A DNA stretch of 64,000 nt from Chitinophaga arvensicola (GCF_900110835.1 NZ_FOJG01000001.1:3007499-3071498); one strand, 5' to 3'; positions 36,781-44,993 are shown, counted from the stretch's first letter. Numbers and translations: made by a program. The notes: a model not told the origin generated them from the sequence alone.

Positions 36781-37794
36781 TTATAGTTTAATAATAATTT
36801 TTCCAAAATGCTTTCCATCTTTAAGATAAGTAAAGGCGTCCTTGGCTTCCTTAAAATCATAAATTTTATGGATCACCGGGTGAATGTTATTTCCTACTAA
36901 AGCATTGTTCATCCTTTCAAACATTGCTTTAGACCCAACTTCAATACCCTGCAACTTAATTTGTTTACTCATTATCGGACTTGTACTAATCTCTCCGCTT
37001 AATCCGCCAATAAGACCAATAATTGAAATAGTAGCATCATATGTGGCAACGTCAACAGATCTGTTGATATTGTTGCCACCCACTACTTCTACTACGTGAT
37101 TTACACCATGGCCATTGGTAATATCTTTTACCTGTTTTTCCCAATCGGGATGTTCATTATAATTGATGAGATGATGCGCCCCTAATTTACCGGCCAGCTG
37201 CAGCTTTTCATTGCTACCGGATAATAGAATCACCTTAGCTCCGGCCATTAATGCGAATTGCAGTGAAAACAGTGATACGCCTCCTGTACCTTGAATTAAT
37301 ACTGTACTATCAGGTGTAATATTCCCCCTTTCAATTATCCCGTTCCACGCGGTCAGGCCGGCACAGGGCAATGTGGCACCTTCTTCATCAGACAGGAAAG
37401 CGGGTATTTGTATCAATTCATGCTGATCAAATATGGCATACTCCTGTAATAAGCCATCCCGCGAACCGCCTCCAAGCGGATTTAATAGTTTTTCAGCACT
37501 CAATTTTCCATCGATCCAATTAGGTAGAAAAAGCCCGGCCACCCTGTCGTTTAATGATAATGTTGTAACAGCGCTACCTTTATCAACAATATACCCTACA
37601 CCATCAGATACAGGAACTCTGCCAACCGGAGGTTTCCATCGGCCGAAACCGGTAACTACTAATAGATCCCGGTAATTTAGGGATACTGCACTGATTTTAA
37701 CAAGCACTTCATTGGGGAGAAGTTCGCGGATGCTTTGCTCTTTCAGCGCCAGGGAGGGGATACTGTAATCCGCTGTAATTTGGTAACTTTTCAT
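36781..37794 (-). CDS. Zinc-independent medium-chain alcohol dehydrogenase / quinone-reductase-like enzyme
   Basis: This 337-residue MDR-family oxidoreductase has a GroES-like N-terminal domain (SLNYRDLLVVTGFGRWKPPV), which lacks the catalytic zinc cysteine-histidine motif, and a Rossmann domain with LIQGTGGVSLFSLQFALMAG at about 165-185 for NAD(P) binding. It ends YLKDGKHFGKIIIKL, typical of quinone-reductase-like members. It probably reduces an enone, quinone or aldehyde using NAD(P)H; the substrate is unknown. It is divergent from an HxlR regulator, which commonly controls such enzymes in response to reactive carbonyls or quinones. Start at the ATG at 37794. Confidence 0.88.
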   Translation of the reverse strand: MKSYQITADYSIPSLALKEQSIRELLPNEVLVKISAVSLNYRDLLVVTGFGRWKPPVGRVPVSDGVGYIVDKGSAVTTLSLNDRVAGLFLPNWIDGKLSAEKLLNPLGGGSRDGLLQEYAIFDQHELIQIPAFLSDEEGATLPCAGLTAWNGIIERGNITPDSTVLIQGTGGVSLFSLQFALMAGAKVILLSGSNEKLQLAGKLGAHHLINYNEHPDWEKQVKDITNGHGVNHVVEVVGGNNINRSVDVATYDATISIIGLIGGLSGEISTSPIMSKQIKLQGIEVGSKAMFERMNNALVGNNIHPVIHKIYDFKEAKDAFTYLKDGKHFGKIIIKL

Positions 37795-37891
37795 ATTGTT
37801 ATTACTTTTATTTTATACAAAGAAATGTTTGGTTCAAACAGCCGGTGATTCATAAACCAGCACCACTATGACCTTACAGCATGTAAATTTA

Positions 37892-37905
37892 GATCAAAAA
37901 TGATC
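37892..37905. promoter_or_regulatory. Palindrome GATCA-N4-TGATC between ADH and hxlR genes
   Basis: The arms GATCA (37892-37896) and TGATC (37901-37905) lie in the 153-nt divergent promoter region. It may be an HxlR operator or just a short AT-rich palindrome. Only the symmetry is seen. Confidence 0.3.
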
Positions 37906-37927
37906 CGTGGGTTACTACGGTGCTAAT

Positions 37928-37942
37928 TATGAGACACTCATA
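37928..37942. promoter_or_regulatory. Palindrome TATGAG-ACA-CTCATA just before hxlR
   Basis: This is a perfect 6-bp inverted repeat with a 3-nt centre, ending 5 nt before the hxlR start. HxlR-type regulators bind as dimers to such symmetric sites in divergent promoters, so this may be its own operator. That is inference. Confidence 0.4.
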
Positions 37943-37947
37943 AAAAA

Positions 37948-38349
37948 ATGAGTATGCGCCAGAAAAAACAAAATTCTACCAATACGCTTAACGAACATTT
38001 CCTGGAAGAAAGATGTACGCTGAATAAGGTTTTAAAAATTATCGGCAAACGATGGATCACAGAAATATTAATCCTCATTGAAAAAGATGTATATCGGTTT
38101 TCCCAACTGAAAGAATGTTTGAGTGGTATATCAGATAATGTATTATCAACAGCGTTGAATGAGCTGGTAGAAAGAAAATTGATCAGAAAGGAAATCTACA
38201 ATCAGGTACCCCTGAAAGTTGAATATCAGATTACAGATACCGGGCTGGAAATGCTTACAGTATTACATAGTTTATGTGCATGGGGGAAAAAACATATTCC
38301 GTACGATGTCCGGATGACTCCTGGTGTGGCAAAAAAAGCAGGGATATAA
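37948..38349 (+). CDS. HxlR family winged-helix transcriptional regulator
   Basis: This 133-residue regulator has the family signature early on: RCTLNKVLKIIGKRWITEIL, then RFSQLKECLSGISDNVLSTA and LNELVERKLIRKEIYNQVPL, with VEYQITDTGLEM completing the wing. The cysteine near residue 23 sits where many HxlR proteins carry a redox- or aldehyde-reactive cysteine. It faces the dehydrogenase gene across 153 nt with two palindromes between, so it likely controls both genes. Start at the ATG at 37948; an in-frame ATG two codons later is also possible. Confidence 0.88.
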   Translation: MSMRQKKQNSTNTLNEHFLEERCTLNKVLKIIGKRWITEILILIEKDVYRFSQLKECLSGISDNVLSTALNELVERKLIRKEIYNQVPLKVEYQITDTGLEMLTVLHSLCAWGKKHIPYDVRMTPGVAKKAGI

Positions 38350-38453
38350 CAATTTTCATTAAAAGTGAATCGCGCTATATTGTCTAAATCCTTCTGTGTG
38401 CCTGCAGCCTGTTAAGCTGATATCCATTCCGGAGACGGGATTGTCTCAAAATA

Positions 38454-38483
38454 AAAAAGGACAAACCGAAGTTTGTCCTTTTT
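38454..38483 (-). terminator. Intrinsic terminator of tRNA-Leu
   Basis: Read on the minus strand, AAAAAGGACAAAC and GTTTGTCCTTTTT pair over 13 bp around a TTCG tetraloop closed by C-G, an unusually stable loop, then a T run. It starts one base after the tRNA 3' end. Confidence 0.85.
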
Positions 38484-38484
38484 G

Positions 38485-38568
38485 TGCCCAGAACTGGATT
38501 CGAACCAGCACATCCTTGCGAACGCTGCGACCTGAACACAGTGCGTCTACCAATTTCGCCATCTGGGC
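38485..38568 (-). tRNA. tRNA-Leu (anticodon CAG)
   Basis: An 84-nt tRNA on the minus strand. The acceptor stem GCCCAGA pairs with TCTGGGC and the discriminator base is A; CCA is not encoded. The D-loop region reads GGCGAAATTGGTAGACGC. The anticodon stem CTGTG / CGCAG encloses loop TTCAGGT, giving anticodon CAG (reads CUG). A long variable arm (CGTTCGCAAGGATG), expected for tRNA-Leu, follows, then a T-loop with GGTTCGAATCC. It is flanked by its own promoter and terminator. The CCA end must be added by the nucleotidyltransferase encoded at 41422. Confidence 0.95.
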
Positions 38569-38592
38569 ATCGCATGTCCCCGTTAAGGGATT

Positions 38593-38623
38593 GCAAAAGT
38601 AAGCACTTTTTTAAATTCACCAA
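38593..38623 (-). promoter_or_regulatory. Promoter of tRNA-Leu
   Basis: On the minus strand TTG (38623-38621), 19 nt, then TACTTTTGC (38601-38593) matches the Bacteroidota consensus. The transcript would begin about 15-20 nt before the mature tRNA 5' end. Confidence 0.75.
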
Positions 38624-38640
38624 ATTTTTTTTCCGCAGAC

Positions 38641-38678
38641 AAAAAAATAGCGCCTGATGAATACTCATCAGGCGCTAT
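38641..38678 (-). terminator. Intrinsic terminator of dapD
   Basis: A perfect 14-bp stem ATAGCGCCTGATGA / TCATCAGGCGCTAT with a 4-nt loop is followed on the minus strand by seven T. It lies 15 nt after the dapD stop and before the tRNA promoter. Confidence 0.88.
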
Positions 38679-38692
38679 CCGGAACAAAAAAT

Positions 38693-39505
38693 TTATACCG
38701 CTACATTGAACTCACGCAGGGTGTCGTTCAGGCTGGTTTTCAGATCTGTAGAGGCTTTACGCTGACCAATGATCAGTGCGCAGGAAACCTGGTATTCACC
38801 GGCAGGGAATTTCTTGGTATAAGTACCAGGAATGACCACGCTGCGGGCTGGTACACGGCCTTTGTATTCAATAGGCTCGCTGCCGCTTACGTCAATGATC
38901 TTGGTAGACTGCGTCAGTACTACGTTTGCACCGAGTACCGCTTCTTTTTCCACAATCACACCTTCTACTACGATACAACGGGAACCTACAAAGCAACCAT
39001 CTTCAATGATCACCGGACTTGCCTGTAATGGCTCCAGTACACCACCAATACCAACACCACCGCTCAGGTGAACGTGTTTGCCGATCTGTGCGCAGGATCC
39101 TACAGTAGCCCAGGTATCTACCATGGTGCCTTCGTCTACGAATGCGCCGATGTTAACATAAGAAGGCATCAGGATGCAACCTTTGGCGATGTAAGCGCCA
39201 TAGCGGGCTACCGCGTGTGGTACTACTCTTACACCCAGCTCTTTATAGTTCGACTTCAATCTCATTTTATCATAGAACTCAAACGGAGGTACCTCCATTG
39301 TTTCCATGGGCTGAATGGAGAAGTACAGTAAAATAGCCTGTTTCACCCACTCATTCACCTGCCAGCCATTTTCTGTTGGCGTCGCAACTCTCAGATGTCC
39401 TTTGTCTACTGCTTCTATCACCGCTTTTACTGCATCTGTGTACTGAGTCTCCTGTAAGAGGCTGCGATCAGCCCAGGCAGCCAGTATTTGTTGTTGTAAT
39501 TCCAT
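38693..39505 (-). CDS. dapD: 2,3,4,5-tetrahydropyridine-2,6-dicarboxylate N-succinyltransferase
   Basis: DapD catalyses succinylation of tetrahydrodipicolinate with succinyl-CoA, a step of lysine and meso-diaminopimelate synthesis in the cytoplasm. The protein has 270 residues from the ATG at 39505 (MELQQQILAAWADR); an ATG seven codons upstream at 39526 is possible. The left-handed beta-helix hexapeptide repeats are visible from about 100 to 220 (YIAKGCILMPSYVNIGAFVD, GTMVDTWATVGSCAQIGKHV, VGSRCIVVEGVIVEKEAVLG). Family members are trimers. Length fits the family. It is a single gene with its own terminator. Confidence 0.93.
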   Translation of the reverse strand: MELQQQILAAWADRSLLQETQYTDAVKAVIEAVDKGHLRVATPTENGWQVNEWVKQAILLYFSIQPMETMEVPPFEFYDKMRLKSNYKELGVRVVPHAVARYGAYIAKGCILMPSYVNIGAFVDEGTMVDTWATVGSCAQIGKHVHLSGGVGIGGVLEPLQASPVIIEDGCFVGSRCIVVEGVIVEKEAVLGANVVLTQSTKIIDVSGSEPIEYKGRVPARSVVIPGTYTKKFPAGEYQVSCALIIGQRKASTDLKTSLNDTLREFNVAV

Positions 39506-39641
39506 TTTTTTATTTTTTGCAAACATAATACGTAGAAAATAAAATTACGAATTACACGGGGGGATTTCCGGAAATCTTATCAGATATACGTAATTCGCCA
39601 TCCGTAATCCTTAATTTTGCCTTTTGTCTGAATAGCATTGT

Positions 39642-40784
39642 ATGAAAATAGGATTCGACGCCAAGCGCGCGTTCCAGAACAATACCGGCCTGGGAAATTA
39701 CAGCCGTACGCTGATATCATCGCTGGTAAAGGATTTTCCGGAAGATGACTATTACCTGTTTGCACCAAAGCAAACAGCGATGTACGATCTGAGCGATATG
39801 CCCGGTTTACACGTTATATTGCCGGAAAAGCCGCTGCATCGCTGGTTTAAATCTGCCTGGCGCAGCCGCTTTGTGGTAAAGGACCTGCTACGCTATGGGA
39901 TCGGTATCTACCATGGCCTCAGCCATGAACTGCCGTTTGGGATTCATAAAAGCGGCGTGAAATCGGTCGTTACCATGCATGATCTTATTTTTGAAAGATA
40001 CCCGGAGCAATACAATCCCATTGATGTGATCACCTACCGGCGGAAGGCGCGCTACGCCTGCCTGCATGCGGACAGGGTAGTGGCCATCAGCGAGCAGACA
40101 AAGCAGGACCTGATCACTTATTACCATACGCCCGCCAATAAAATTGATGTGGTGTACCAGAGTTGTGATCCTTCCTTCGCGGTTACTTACCCGGATGATG
40201 AGATCGCTGAACTGGGCGCCAGGTACCGGTTACCATCGCAATACTTCCTGTATGTAGGATCCCTGATTGAAAGAAAGAACCTGCTGGGCATTGTAACGGC
40301 CATGAATACACTGAAAGGAACGCTGGACCTGCCGTTGGTCGTATTGGGCAATGGCAGCGGGTATAAGAAGAAAGTAAAAGCTTACCTGGCGGCAAACGGT
40401 CTCACTACACAGGTAATTTTCCTCAATGAGCAGGTACGTTTGCAGAACAGTGAGTTGCCGCTCCTTTACCAGGGCGCCGTGGCCTTGATCTATCCCTCTG
40501 TCTTCGAGGGCTTTGGTATCCCGATCCTGGAAGCGTTGTGGAGCCGTACACCTGTTATTACCTCCCACGGATCCTGTTTTGCAGAAACAGCGGGAGATGC
40601 CGCCATTTACGTAGATCCATTGAATCCGGCCACCATCGCCGATGCCATGAGGCGCATAGTGGACAATCCTTCGCTGGTAAAGCAGTTGCAGGAAAAAGGA
40701 TGGCAGCATGCGCAACAGTTTACACCTGAGAAATGCGCAGCCGCCATGAGAAAAGTATATGAACAATTAAATAAGCCATCATAA
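39642..40784 (+). CDS. GT4-type glycosyltransferase
   Basis: This 380-residue GT-B glycosyltransferase has an N-terminal domain with FQNNTGLGNYSRTLISSLVK and SVVTMHDLIFERYPEQYNP. The C-terminal donor domain has YFLYVGSLIERKNLLGIVTA and the EX7E motif EGFGIPILE (Glu about 289 and 297). It transfers a sugar from a nucleotide sugar, perhaps a mannosyl- or glucosyl-type transfer in surface glycan synthesis; acceptor unknown. A -7 box TAATTTTGC lies at 39612-39620. Its stop codon directly precedes the ATG of the TsaC-like gene, so they are co-transcribed. Confidence 0.9.
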   Translation: MKIGFDAKRAFQNNTGLGNYSRTLISSLVKDFPEDDYYLFAPKQTAMYDLSDMPGLHVILPEKPLHRWFKSAWRSRFVVKDLLRYGIGIYHGLSHELPFGIHKSGVKSVVTMHDLIFERYPEQYNPIDVITYRRKARYACLHADRVVAISEQTKQDLITYYHTPANKIDVVYQSCDPSFAVTYPDDEIAELGARYRLPSQYFLYVGSLIERKNLLGIVTAMNTLKGTLDLPLVVLGNGSGYKKKVKAYLAANGLTTQVIFLNEQVRLQNSELPLLYQGAVALIYPSVFEGFGIPILEALWSRTPVITSHGSCFAETAGDAAIYVDPLNPATIADAMRRIVDNPSLVKQLQEKGWQHAQQFTPEKCAAAMRKVYEQLNKPS

Positions 40785-41351
40785 ATGTTTGAAGATGATA
40801 TCAGCGCAGCCATGCCGGTGCTGCGAAACGGAGGCCTGATCCTTTATCCTACAGATACAATCTGGGGCATCGGCTGCGATGCAACCGATGAAGCGGCCGT
40901 ACAGAAAGTATTTGCACTGAAAAAACGCAGCGAAAGCAAAAGCCTGGTGATCCTGCTGGCAGAAGTAAAAGACCTGCTGCAATATGTGGCCAATCCCCGG
41001 CCCGATATGGCCGACATAATCGCCGGTTTTACCCGGCCCACCACAGTGATCTATGAAGGCGCACTGGGGTTAGCCCCCAATGTGATCAGTGAAGATGGCA
41101 GTGTGGCTATCCGGATTGTAAAAGATCCTTTCTGCCGTCATCTCATAAAAAGACTCCGTAAACCCCTGGTATCCACCTCCGCCAACATCAGCGGAGCGCC
41201 TTCCCCGGCCAGCTTCAGCGAGGTAGCTGCCGATATCCGGAATGGCGTGGATTATGTAGTGAAATACCGCCAGGAAGATACCGCTGCAAGCGCCGCATCC
41301 AGGATTATCAGGATAAACAAAGACGGTTCTATCGCGATAATCCGGGATTAA
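40785..41351 (+). CDS. tsaC: L-threonylcarbamoyladenylate synthase (TsaC/YrdC/Sua5 family)
   Basis: This 188-residue YrdC-domain protein makes threonylcarbamoyl-AMP from threonine, bicarbonate and ATP for the t6A37 modification of ANN-decoding tRNAs. Motifs present are GGLILYPTDTIWGIGCDATD near the N-terminus, KKRSESKSLVILL, FTRPTTVIY and PLVSTSANISGAPSPASF. It lacks the extra Sua5 C-terminal domain, matching the short TsaC form. Its ATG directly abuts the stop of the glycosyltransferase gene. It is the first of three tRNA-maturation genes in this stretch. Confidence 0.92.
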   Translation: MFEDDISAAMPVLRNGGLILYPTDTIWGIGCDATDEAAVQKVFALKKRSESKSLVILLAEVKDLLQYVANPRPDMADIIAGFTRPTTVIYEGALGLAPNVISEDGSVAIRIVKDPFCRHLIKRLRKPLVSTSANISGAPSPASFSEVAADIRNGVDYVVKYRQEDTAASAASRIIRINKDGSIAIIRD

Positions 41352-41365
41352 AATCGTTTATTTAT

Positions 41366-41374
41366 TACATTTGC
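41366..41374 (+). promoter_or_regulatory. Promoter -7 box before the tRNA nucleotidyltransferase gene
   Basis: TACATTTGC is an exact -7 box, 47 nt before the ATG at 41422. No TTG was seen at the usual -33 distance, so strength is uncertain. Confidence 0.45.
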
Positions 41375-41421
41375 GCCCTGGTTTTCAGCGAAAGGAATAA
41401 AATTAACTGGAATATATTACT

Positions 41422-42858
41422 ATGATCAGCAGCAAACCGTTAGACATACCCTGCTCCCTGCAGGAAAGAAAAGTGCTGGAAAAGATAGCATTAGCCGCCC
41501 AGGAACTGGGCGTACCTGCCTATCTGATCGGTGGCTTTGTGCGGGATAAACTGTTGGGACGGAAAACAAAAGACATGGACGTTGTTTGCGTTGGCGATGG
41601 TATCGCCCTCGCGCACAAAGTCGCAGATAGCTTAGGCAACAACCTCCCCGTTAACTTCTTCAAAACATACGGCACCGCCCAGGTGAAATGGAATGAACTG
41701 GAAATAGAATTTGTAGGCGCCCGTAAAGAAAGCTACCGGGAAGCTTCCAGGAATCCGGAAGTATCTGCCGGCACCCTGCAGGACGACCAGAACCGCCGCG
41801 ATTTTACCATCAACGCTATGGCCATCAGCCTGAAAGATATCGATTATGGCTCCCTCCTCGATCCATTCGACGGACTGGGAGATCTTGATAAGAAAATGAT
41901 CCGTACGCCCCTGGCGCCGGCACAGACTTTCAGCGATGATCCCCTGCGCATGATGCGCGCCATCCGCTTTGCCTCACAACTGCAGTTTACCATCGAGGAA
42001 AGCGCCTTTGCTGCGATACAGGAAAATGCAGAACGCATCCGCATTATCTCCCAGGAAAGGATCTCCGATGAGTTCAATAAAATAATGCTCTCGCCGAAAC
42101 CCTCGGTAGGACTGGATCTCCTGTATAAATCCGGCCTGCTCAAAATTATTTTCCCCCAGATGATCGATATGGTGGGAGTAGAGATGTATGAGGGAAAAGG
42201 TCATAAAGATAATTTTTATCATACCTTGCAGGTAGTAGACAATATATCCGAAAATACCCGCGATCTTTGGTTACGCTGGGCCGCACTGTTACACGATATC
42301 GGAAAACCGGCCACCAAAAAATTTGAACCAGGCCATGGTTGGACCTTTCACGGCCACGATGCAGTAGGCGGCAAAATGGTGCCCCGTATCTTCACCAGGA
42401 TGAAATTACCATTGAGTGATAAAATGAAATTGGTAAAAAAACTGGTAGAACTACACCTGCGGCCCATCAGCCTCACCAAAGAAAATATAACAGACTCGGC
42501 TATCCGAAGATTGCTGTTTGATGCCGGTGATGATATAGAAGGACTGATGATGCTGTGTGAAGCGGATATTACCTCAAAAAATAAGTCGAAGGTTAAACGC
42601 TACCTGGAAAATTTTGAATTGGTCCGCAAACGCTTGAAAGAAGTGGAAGAGAGCGACCGGATCCGCAACTGGCAACCACCTGTTACCGGCGAAATGATCA
42701 TGGAAACATTCGGGCTGAAACCAGGCAGGATAGTAGGCGACCTGAAAAGCGCCATCAGAGAAGCCATCCTGGATGGTGAAATCCCAAATACCTACGAAGC
42801 GGCATACGCATTTTTATTGGAAAAAGCTGGCGCATTGAATCTAAGCCCGGTTAAATAA
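41422..42858 (+). CDS. cca: CCA-adding tRNA nucleotidyltransferase / poly(A) polymerase family, with HD domain
   Basis: This 478-residue class II nucleotidyltransferase has the head motif YLIGGFVRDKLLGR with the catalytic DMD at about 51-53, DDQNRRDFTINAMA, and the helical RNA-binding part with DDPLRMMRAIRFASQLQFTI. An HD domain includes WAALLHDIGKPATKKFEPGH (His and Asp about 291-292), probably metal-binding with phosphohydrolase activity. It adds or repairs the 3' CCA on tRNAs; the nearby tRNA-Leu gene has no encoded CCA. A poly(A) polymerase role cannot be excluded from sequence alone. Confidence 0.9.
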   Translation: MISSKPLDIPCSLQERKVLEKIALAAQELGVPAYLIGGFVRDKLLGRKTKDMDVVCVGDGIALAHKVADSLGNNLPVNFFKTYGTAQVKWNELEIEFVGARKESYREASRNPEVSAGTLQDDQNRRDFTINAMAISLKDIDYGSLLDPFDGLGDLDKKMIRTPLAPAQTFSDDPLRMMRAIRFASQLQFTIEESAFAAIQENAERIRIISQERISDEFNKIMLSPKPSVGLDLLYKSGLLKIIFPQMIDMVGVEMYEGKGHKDNFYHTLQVVDNISENTRDLWLRWAALLHDIGKPATKKFEPGHGWTFHGHDAVGGKMVPRIFTRMKLPLSDKMKLVKKLVELHLRPISLTKENITDSAIRRLLFDAGDDIEGLMMLCEADITSKNKSKVKRYLENFELVRKRLKEVEESDRIRNWQPPVTGEMIMETFGLKPGRIVGDLKSAIREAILDGEIPNTYEAAYAFLLEKAGALNLSPVK

Positions 42859-42960
42859 AATTGGTAATTTTACAATACCATAATAATTTTTACTAGCATT
42901 CAGGATCCACCGCTAAAGGCGGAGAGTTTAATCATTAAATAACTTATAACCTTTTTTGTC

Positions 42961-43539
42961 ATGCCGGTTTTGAAATTCAGAGTTTACTGGGAAGAAGATG
43001 AAAGTGTCTACAGAGACATTGCCATTAAGCCGAATCAGACGTTCTTATTATTTCACCAAGCAATTTTGCAAGCATTCGAATTTGATTCAAAACATAAAGC
43101 TACCTTTTTCCGTAGCAACGATAACTGGCAACGTGGCCGGGAAATCATCCTGGAAGCAGATAACCAGCCCCGCAAAGCGGAGCCCCTGCTGATGGCGGAT
43201 ACAATGATTGCCGCTGCGGTTAAAGATCCTAATCAGAAATTCATTTATCTCTACGATTTCGCCAAAAACTGGTCGTTTCTCGTAGAACTTATCGGCGTTT
43301 CCAAAGACGAAAACAGTAAAATTACCTATCCTGCCTGCGTACGCAAGGAAGGCCTGGCCCCCAGCCAATACGGCACCAAAGGCCTGGTAGGCGATAAACT
43401 CGTGGAAATGGAAGAAAAATACGACCTCAACAAAGAAGGCATGGACGCTGATGGCTTCGGCGAAGAAGGCGAAGAAAGCGACGCCCTCGGCGGCGACGGA
43501 GGCGAAGAATTCGGATCAGAAGAAGAAAACAATTTTTAA
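42961..43539 (+). CDS. Plasmid pRiA4b ORF-3-like protein with acidic tail
   Basis: The 192-residue protein matches the pRiA4b ORF-3 family over about 1-140 (MPVLKFRVYWEEDESVYRDI, then FLLFHQAILQAFEFDSKHKA, FFRSNDNWQRGREI and FIYLYDFAKNWSFLVELIGV). The last 35 residues are strongly acidic and glycine-rich (GFGEEGEESDALGGDGGEEF). The family name comes from a plasmid, but nothing here suggests mobility. It sits between cca and miaA on the same strand. Its function is unknown; the neighbourhood hints at RNA or translation-related work. Confidence 0.85.
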   Translation: MPVLKFRVYWEEDESVYRDIAIKPNQTFLLFHQAILQAFEFDSKHKATFFRSNDNWQRGREIILEADNQPRKAEPLLMADTMIAAAVKDPNQKFIYLYDFAKNWSFLVELIGVSKDENSKITYPACVRKEGLAPSQYGTKGLVGDKLVEMEEKYDLNKEGMDADGFGEEGEESDALGGDGGEEFGSEEENNF

Positions 43540-43560
43540 AATATTTCCCATCAGTCAATT

Positions 43561-43643
43561 TAGGGATCTGTCTATTTTTTGCAGAGAAGAACTGTTCCAT
43601 GGATGAAACAGCCCGTCTTCCGCAAAAAATAAGCAGATCCCTA
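43561..43643. repeat. Long imperfect hairpin between the pRiA4b-like gene and miaA
   Basis: Arms of 22 nt at 43561-43582 and 43622-43643 match at 20 positions (TAGGGATCTG with CAGATCCCTA, and ATTTTTTGC with GCAAAAAAT). Inner pairs such as GAAGA / TCTTC and CTGTT / AACAG extend the stem. It may be a bidirectional terminator, an mRNA stabiliser or a repeat element. Confidence 0.6.
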
Positions 43644-43662
43644 GCTATTTAGCGCAATATTT

Positions 43663-44565
43663 ATGCAAAAAACCGTCATCATTATCGCAGGTCCTACCGC
43701 TTCCGGCAAAACTGCCCTGTCTGTTCAGATAGCACAGCTGTTCAACACAGCCGTGATCTCCGCAGACTCCCGGCAATGCTACCGTGAAATCAGTATCGGT
43801 ACCGCAAAACCTTCCCCGGAAGAACTGTCGGCGGTTCCCCACTATTTTATTAACTCCCACAGTATCAGGGAAGAGGTTAACGCAGGCATATACGAGAAAC
43901 TTGCCCTGCAATACACCAGCGAAATCTTTGAAAAAAATGATGTAGCCATCATGTGCGGTGGCACCGGCCTCTACATCCGCGCCTTCGTGGAAGGCATCGA
44001 TGATATGCCCGCCATCGCCCCCGGTATCCGTACCCACCTCAATGAACAATTTGCCCGGCATGGCCTCTCCTGGCTGCAGGAACAACTCCAGGAACGCGAT
44101 CCCGGTTTCTACGCCACCGCTGAAACACAAAATCCCCAACGCCTCATCCGCGCCCTGGAAGTACTGGACGCCACCGGCCAGTCTATCACCACTTTCCGCA
44201 ACGCCACCCGCGCCCAGCGCGATTTCCGGGTCATTAAAATCGGGATCAACCTGCCCAAAGAACAACTCCATCATAATATTCACTACCGGGTAGACCAGAT
44301 GATTCAAGCCGGCCTCGTTGAAGAAGTCAGATCCGTACTGCCTTACCGGGAACATAACGCCCTGCGCACCGTAGGCTACCAGGAAATCTTTAGCTTCCTC
44401 GACGGATATATCTCCCTGGATCAGGCCATAGACGATATTAAAACACATACCCGCCAGTATGCCAAAAGACAACTGACCTGGTTCCGCAAAGACCCGGCCT
44501 TCCAATGGTTCGATCCCCGCGATACGGCAGCGATCATCACTTATGTGAAACAGCAGGCGCAGTAA
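43663..44565 (+). CDS. miaA: tRNA dimethylallyltransferase
   Basis: MiaA transfers a dimethylallyl group from DMAPP to A37 of tRNAs that read codons starting with U. The 300-residue protein has the P-loop GPTASGKTA at about 10-18, SADSRQCYREISIGTAKPSP, GGTGLYIRAFVEGI and the C-terminal YAKRQLTWFRKDP. Length fits the family. It follows cca and the pRiA4b-like gene on the same strand, with a long hairpin between, so it may have its own transcript. Start at the ATG at 43663. Confidence 0.95.
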   Translation: MQKTVIIIAGPTASGKTALSVQIAQLFNTAVISADSRQCYREISIGTAKPSPEELSAVPHYFINSHSIREEVNAGIYEKLALQYTSEIFEKNDVAIMCGGTGLYIRAFVEGIDDMPAIAPGIRTHLNEQFARHGLSWLQEQLQERDPGFYATAETQNPQRLIRALEVLDATGQSITTFRNATRAQRDFRVIKIGINLPKEQLHHNIHYRVDQMIQAGLVEEVRSVLPYREHNALRTVGYQEIFSFLDGYISLDQAIDDIKTHTRQYAKRQLTWFRKDPAFQWFDPRDTAAIITYVKQQAQ

Positions 44566-44993
44566 CTACACCACCGCTTCAAAGAAACATCCTCTCTCCA
44601 AAAAACGGATTACCGGTGCAACCGGTGAGGGCCTATGCTATGTGTACACCTGAAAGCAGATGTAATAAATCGCACTGTTTATTGTCATTGCATTGTCAGG
44701 TAAGCCGTATCCTAGCCCTATCCCAGCCCTATTCCAGTGCCCCATAAGCTCCACCTATTAGATACGGCTTATCTATAGTGGGATGAGTGAATACCTACCC
44801 TATATCGGGGTGTATGATAAAGCCGGCAATAACAATCTCCTGCAAATAATTACGGACAACCGCTGTGCTGAAACCGGACATTTGGGATAATTATGGAATA
44901 TGTAATTATTTGTATCTATGTAACTGATATTGTGGCATTTTCTTAGCTGCCAGAGCAGACGCCCGAAGCCGGGCTCACTGAAACATTCCGCTT
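44566..44993. other. Non-coding region between miaA and the ABC permease gene
   Basis: No gene was recognised in these 428 bp; the only ORF nearby overlaps miaA in another frame. It holds an 11-bp perfect inverted repeat (44701-44711 and 44761-44771) and short tandem CCCTAT-type blocks between the arms. The last 100 bp is AT-rich and is the likely promoter region of the permease gene. Confidence 0.5.
44701..44771. repeat. Inverted repeat TAAGCCGTATC / GATACGGCTTA
   Basis: Two perfect 11-bp arms flank 49 nt that contains AGCCCTATCCC and AGCCCTATTCC side by side. It might be a small mobile-element remnant, an operator pair or an RNA structure. No ORF lies inside. Confidence 0.45.

Noticed and set aside
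38384..38668. 94-residue minus-strand ORF around the tRNA-Leu
   Set aside because: It covers the tRNA gene with its promoter and both flanking terminators; the sequence is explained by the RNA gene.
42961..43539. Mobile-element protein
   Set aside because: The pRiA4b ORF-3 name is historical; no terminal repeats, transposase or plasmid genes are nearby.
43645..44505. 286-residue minus-strand ORF over miaA
   Set aside because: It lies fully antisense to a clear miaA gene and shows no protein family features.
44505..44747. 80-residue plus-strand ORF after miaA
   Set aside because: It begins inside miaA in another frame, runs across the inverted repeat and has no family features.
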